A stretch of 64,000 bases of DNA, taken from positions 46,734,936-46,798,935 of the forward strand of contig NC_065879.2 in NCBI RefSeq assembly GCF_932274485.2, given 5' to 3'. A program made the translations under genes and the position numbers. This DNA comes from Patella vulgata. Its lineage: Eukaryota; Mollusca; Gastropoda; Patellidae. Positions 59,401-64,000 of this stretch are shown one piece after another. Numbering within the stretch: position 1 is the stretch's first letter; each line of letters starts with the position of its first letter. The notes under the pieces are model-generated. The model was not told the DNA's origin. It saw only the letters and a list, made by a program, of their open reading frames with translations, and made no database searches.

Positions 59401-61774
59401 AAGTCATTAATCTCGGTGGTATAAAACAAATCAACTCAAATGATATCGTTTTATTGGTTAGTTATAATAATTTCCGCAAATATATTTTATATCTGACTCT
59501 AATTTGCAATTATCCAAAGGAGGTGGGCGTTTCTAATCCTTTAACTAAGACGTCATATTTTGCATGATCGGCGATCTCTCTTGATTTCTTTAATTATCTG
59601 TATTTTCAAAAACAGATTCCAATAAAATTAGAAAGCATAATACGAATCTAAAAACAATCAATTCGTGTCTAAATTGTAGAAATGGAATTATGTTGATCAA
59701 TTAGAATCGCTTAATGCTGCTGAGGTTATTATTATTATTTTTTTTTTTTTATATAATCCATTTTTAAAAATCATAAACCACAATCAGACAAATTATTAGG
59801 CATAAAATTTGTTTTTTTCTTGTCGGAGAGATTAAATTAAGAATCGAAACAGACTTAACCTCCCTAGCATAGATTGTGACGTCATTTATTTTCCACTGAA
59901 ATAAGGCCGTCGTCGGTGAATCCCCCTGTGGTATGTCGTCTTCTTGCGTTGAAATAAATCGAAATTAACATCCGATTTTATTAAATTTCCTGCAATTCCC
60001 CTGTCTGTTTGCTCTGTAGGGGGTTGTAATGGCACTGGACATTTCAGACTCTGTTTCTTCTTTCAACAATATATTTATTGCTATTATTTGTAAATTCCCA
60101 GTTTTATAGACCACTTTATCTCAGACCTTTAACCCAAACAAGCAGCATTTATAATACAACAGCTAGGAGTGTTTAAAGATATAAATGGCAAAATGCCTTT
60201 CATAATAAAAATTCGCTTAGTTAAAATAAACCACAGCTGGTTGGATAATAAAGTTTGATTCCAATTAGACATTTATTAGGAATATATAATACAAACTACC
60301 TCTCGGCTTTTCAGAATTTGTTCATGTTTTCTCGAAGGCTCGTTTAAGAGGTAACTGTTACTTAGGCTAGAGTGTGTAAACCTGTACAGGAGAGGTGCAG
60401 TTACATTTAAATCGTTGCTGATTTGTCAAACAGCCCTGCAATTTAAAAATGGAAACAAAAGCGGGGCAAAAAGAATACAGTTAAAAGCCTCGTCAACATT
60501 TTTAAATAGTGTTATTTATATTATATGTTTTAAACATATACCGACCAGATAATTAATCATAGTATATCCTTTTAACAAAATGTAAATAATTTTGTTTTAA
60601 AAAGGAACTGTGTACAGGGAAATTGCAGTTATAATCTGAGTATACCTGTACATCTGCTGTAGGCCTATTTGGTTACGAGGGAATTGTTTTGTGTTAAACC
60701 TACAATTATATTTCATATTTACATACATCTAAAAGTGTTTTGTATCCGAGAAACAGATCAAATTCTGTCCTTGGCATCTTTCTCAGAAAGTCAAGGTATT
60801 GATTTTTATGATGTAATTTATTTTCATTTTCCATTCAGAGACGTAATATTTTGTTAGAAGCATGAGGTGGTTTAAAAATAGCCACTCGTGTTTGTCTTCT
60901 GTACTATATAATGCACAAATATCGATATTATAGTATTTTTGATGAGAATTTCATACAAGATGGTCAATGTTATTTGTGTTACTGGACATAGATGAACTTT
61001 CCTGGGTTTCAAGGAAAGAGTTACGGAGACGACAAAGCCAATTATCAGCTAACTTAAGCTCACATATAGTTTTGTGTATATATTGTTCTACAAATGTACT
61101 TACAATGAAAGTTGCGCATTTTTTGTTACAGTATGCAGTTTTTACTAACTTAAATATTGTTTGTTTTCCATATCATTAATAGTAGTATTTAGTTTGGCTC
61201 CCTACTACTTTCCGGACTTTCGTATAACACCTTTTTTTCTATTCTTACATTAAGTGCCTTTAGACGTAATATGAGACAATTTTAAAATTGTACTGCATGG
61301 GTTGATGATACATCTGAGCATGGGTTGATATTTTGTTCTTGTCTTTGTCTCGCTAGTTTTCACCGGTTGTTTTTCAAACCGTGTTATGTGTGCCATGATC
61401 CCATGCACTTATTATATATAATAACAGAATATCATAAAATACAGTAGAGTAGGATATACATTGTCAAAATACACAGGATACAATTCTGTGGAATACAATT
61501 ATGGTAGTTAGAAGTAGTGAAATTTAACGTGAAACCGTGAAAATAACTTGTAGAGACAATTATTAATCATTCTAAAAAACAAAAATCCTGGATGCGGTTT
61601 TTATTGATCATACTCCAATATTATTACTTTATTCTAATTTAATCTAATTCATCACTAGAGTAAAATATCATGTTTATATTTACATATCAGAATTCCAATC
61701 ACATTTTGCCAGGGGAGTGTCGTGTTTCTACTTGTATCTCACTATAGATTCTATATATGGTGGTACTAACGCCA
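56401..61774. other. No gene recognised; one diverged tandem duplication
   Basis: Five kilobases of AT-rich DNA, including T-rich runs near 59250-59290. At 57352-57600 a unit of about 131 bp (ATTCTCTTTACCATGTTGGA and ATTCTCTTTGCCACGTTTGG, then TATCAAAATAAGTTTCTTTG) occurs twice, clearly diverged. The open frames are short and unsupported. Confidence 0.5.
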
Positions 61775-61928
61775 TTCTGGCAATCCAACATCAGTGTATA
61801 CCGGGTGTGTGTCGGCTATCCAACCTCAATATACCGGGTTTGTAGTGGATGTGTAGCGGCAAACCAACCTCAGTGTATGCCGGGGTTGTAGCAGCAAACT
61901 AACATCAGTTTATACCGGTTTTGTAGCT
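61775..61928. repeat. Minisatellite, about 35-bp unit, left part
   Basis: Units such as CCAACCTCAGTGTATGCCGG and GTTTGTAGCGGCAAA recur about four times. The same unit resumes at 63785-63925 beyond an inserted element. Confidence 0.85.
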
Positions 61929-62520
61929 GGGCCCTGTTTCACAAAAACTTAAACTAAAATCACTAAAATAGATTTTAACTAAAATCAAAATGAAATTTTA
62001 AATTTTATGCGTTTCACGAAGATCGATTGTAACTTAAAATGCAATTTTAATAGATTTTAGTTAAAATTGCTTGCGCTCGCACAGTGCACAATTCCGGCGA
62101 GGGCACTTAGGGTGTAAGCATAAACGCTTCGGAACTGAAAACTGTTGCCAGGTTGAACTAACCCTTACAATACCAATGAGGAGAATCCCATATGTTGTAG
62201 CAATGTCTGCACATGGTCAGAGAGTCGTAGAGAGATGAAATAAATAAGTTTATTGCGTATTATTTGTCTTGAAATGTATCAGTTAGTTGGCCTTGAACTT
62301 GCAAGTCGCTTTCGTGACCTTGGCATTTGATTTACTCTCCGGCTTCAATGGAAATAATGCGTATCGATAAACTAAATCGCTTGAATTTCGTAGTTTTATG
62401 GTATTGAGAATTGTCACAAACATGTGATATTTCTGACTCAAAGGATTAATCTAGACTAAAGTATTGTCGAATTTTAAAAGTATTTAACAACTTTTAAACT
62501 AATACACGAAATAACCGTTC

Positions 62521-62635
62521 TACCTGATGGGTTTTCTCCGGGTTCTCCGGTTCCCTCCCACTACTAAAGACCCCTACGAGCAAGCGAATTATTCAAATAA
62601 AATTGACCTAGTTTGTATCTAGTGGACGTTAAACC

Positions 62636-62672
<37 letters not shown>
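62521..62672 (+). mobile_element. Type-2 SINE 3' half with (CT)n
   Basis: GGGTTTTCTCCGGGTTCTCC, GAGCAAGCGAATTATTC and GTGGACGTTAAACCCCATCT are followed by about 30 bp of CT. The head is absent. It is nested in the inverted-repeat element. Confidence 0.88.
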
Positions 62673-62674
<2 letters not shown>

Positions 62675-62757
62675 ACCCATTTTAAACAATTGTGGGCCTA
62701 CAAAGATATTTTTTATAGACATTAGATATGAGGTGAGTTTATATATAATATATGATC

Positions 62758-62904
62758 CCGCTCAGTGAGCATCTTGAAGTATGTGGTGGGGGTAAATTTA
62801 GTGTTTTTCCTTTATATAGACTTAATAGCAAAAACAACGACCTCTTGGAGGCAAAAGAAAGCTATTTTATTGAGAAGTACCACCCGAAACTTAATTCTAA
62901 ATAA
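62758..62904 (+). mobile_element. Penelope-like element, GIY-YIG endonuclease C-terminal tail
   Basis: The frame reads PLSEHLEVCGGGKFSVFPLY, then LEAKESYFIEKYHPKLNSK and a stop. The FxVFPLY...EAxExYFIxKYxPxLN pattern is what I know from the end of the GIY-YIG nuclease in Penelope-like retroelements. Nothing of the RT is seen, so only the 3' end of an element is present. Confidence 0.65.
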
Positions 62905-63020
62905 GAGAATGATTAAATTAAATTAAATTAAATAAAGACCGTGGTGGGATTGAATATTTGTAGTCTGTAGGCTAAGAAATTACTACCCTTGCCTGTATAA
63001 TAATGTAACTATGACATTGT

Positions 63021-63097
63021 GACGTCATAGACTATTGTTAATTGAATTATTGTTTAATAAATGCCTGAAGAGCCGCTATCGCGGTGAAAACGTTAGC
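63021..63097 (+). ncRNA. Hammerhead-ribozyme-like motif after the Penelope-like tail
   Basis: CTGAAGA (63065-63071) is followed by a hairpin with stem CCGC/GCGG and loop TATC (63073-63084), then TGAAAACGTT. The hammerhead core is CUGANGA, stem II, GAAA; an ACGTC segment at 63022-63026 could supply the cleavage side. Stem I pairing is poor and the GAAA run is one base longer than expected, so activity is doubtful. Penelope-like elements are known to carry hammerhead motifs, which supports the reading. Confidence 0.4.
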
Positions 63098-63784
63098 ATA
63101 AAAATGTAGTTTTATTTTGCCATCTTTAATTTCAATTATATATTACCAAAGAGCAGCTTTAATTAACTATTCTACTATATATAAATATATATATATTTTG
63201 GTCTATTAATTATTTGAAAATAGTATAATTTATACTTGAATCATATGGAAATATATAAAATAGTAACAAAGTATGGGTGTTTACTGGTGTTTTGAGGTTT
63301 TTTTGTTCTTGGGGTTTTAATTTGAGGCGTCATCTAATGGCTTATTGTCTTACAATAAAATAAACGGGTGGGCCGCAGCTATATTTCGCATGCATTGAAA
63401 AGAAATTTAATGAAAATTATTTTAGTATGTTTAAATTATATAACCCGGGTCATTGGCAATATTATCATTATTCCAAATATATCTATATGTCGCAATAGAT
63501 CTCACAACGTAGCTCTAATCAATGTTTTTTTAATGTCATGATTTTAAGTTAGGAGAGGGCGACGGCTGTCCTAAGTTAAAATTGATTTTAGTTAAAATTG
63601 TCTTTAAAATAGTTTTGTGAAACGCAACTATTTTAAGTTAAGATACAATTTTAACATACAATATTATTTTAGTCGATTTTATCTAAAATGCTTAAATTCC
63701 TTTTGTGAAACGCATCTATCTTAAGTTAGGATTATATTTTAGTTTAAGACGACAGGAGATTTAAGTTTTTGTGAAACAGGGCCC

Positions 63785-63925
63785 GGGTGTGTAACGGTGA
63801 ACCAACCTCAGTGTATACCGGGTTTGTGGCGGCGATCCAATCTCGGTACATATACCGGGTTTGTGGCGGCCAACCATACGGTGTATACCTGGTTTGTAGC
63901 TGCCAACAAACCTCGGTGTATGCCG
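63785..63925. repeat. Minisatellite, right part
   Basis: CCAACCTCAGTGTATACCGG, GTTTGTGGCGGC and similar units continue the array seen at 61775-61928, with about four copies. Confidence 0.85.
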
Positions 63926-63931
63926 GAACGG

Positions 63932-64000
63932 GGTCGGGTGGTCGAGTGGTCTAACGCGTACGTTTTAATTCAAGTAACGTGGTTTCGATCCCAAGCTTGT
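63932..64000 (+). mobile_element. tRNA-like head, probable SINE start cut by the window edge
   Basis: GTGGTCGAGTGGTCTAACGC is A-box-like and GTGGTTTCGATCCC is B-box-like, about 40 bp apart. A true serine- or leucine-type tRNA gene cannot be excluded, but the following AAGCTTGT matches type-2 SINE copies (see 14507-14513, inverted). Confidence 0.55.

Larger units (their letters stand above)
61929..63784. mobile_element. 1.86-kb inverted-repeat element inside the minisatellite
   Basis: The left end GGGCCCTGTTTCACAAAAAC is mirrored by the right end GTTTTTGTGAAACAGGGCCC-like sequence at 63764-63784. Long AT-rich subterminal regions contain TTTTAGTTAAAATTG in both orientations and repeated GTGAAACGCA/GCGTTTCACGA words. 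Minisatellite units lie on both sides, which shows a single insertion. No transposase was recognised. The interior holds a SINE tail and a Penelope-like fragment. The target duplication is unclear because the flanks are repetitive. Confidence 0.8.

Overview
This is AT-rich eukaryotic DNA, almost certainly from an invertebrate animal and most likely a mollusc. The evidence is spliced gene remnants with GT/AG introns, two tRNA-headed SINE families ending in GACGTTAAACCCCAT, LINE, Penelope-like, DIRS/Ngaro-like and Tc1 elements, and long arrays of degenerate repeats. There are no operons or bacterial genes. I found no intact host protein-coding gene. The window reads as a transposon- and satellite-rich intergenic or intronic region. 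The species call is inference.

Layout. 1-1000: a fold-back element and a 22-bp minisatellite. 1300-16030: quiet DNA with SINE fragments, several local tandem duplications, a possible MITE (6921-7325) and a SINE graveyard (13435-14580), then a fossil DIRS/Ngaro-type reverse transcriptase piece (15285-15717). 16420-16701: a second retroelement fragment on the minus strand. 17790-20543: a decayed LINE whose ORF is split by a 400-bp MITE flanked by TTAA. 21981-22547: two exons of a degenerate PHD-finger gene. 22900-28178: AT-rich repeats, including a 905-bp tandem duplication and about 0.5-kb repeat units. 28178-32300: a fossil tyrosine-recombinase retroelement (gag-like, recombinase, SGNH hydrolase) inserted in those repeats.

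32640-50300: a degenerate tandem array of at least eleven units spaced about 0.95 or 1.2-1.8 kb apart. It serves as a landing site for two SINEs, a 1.73-kb TTAA-flanked element (38947-40674), a nearly intact Tc1/mariner transposon (43732-45252) and a 164-bp MITE (47808-47971). 50512-51294: a two-exon pseudogene of the P2X7-like cysteine-rich domain family, followed 62 bp later by a third MITE copy with an internal duplication. 52757-53310: an inverted SINE pair. 55993-56400: the cleanest MITE copy. 61775-63925: a roughly 35-bp minisatellite split by a 1.86-kb inverted-repeat element. That element contains a SINE tail and a Penelope-like GIY-YIG tail with a hammerhead-like motif.

The clearest results are the Tc1 element (DD34E, TA target, one in-frame TGA), the four-copy TTAA MITE family with in-window empty sites, the P2X7-like pseudogene with its preserved intron, the recombinase element in which an SGNH hydrolase is present but no reverse transcriptase is seen, and the multi-unit array with recurring self-complementary segments. 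Recognition of families is from memory of their motifs; no search was run.
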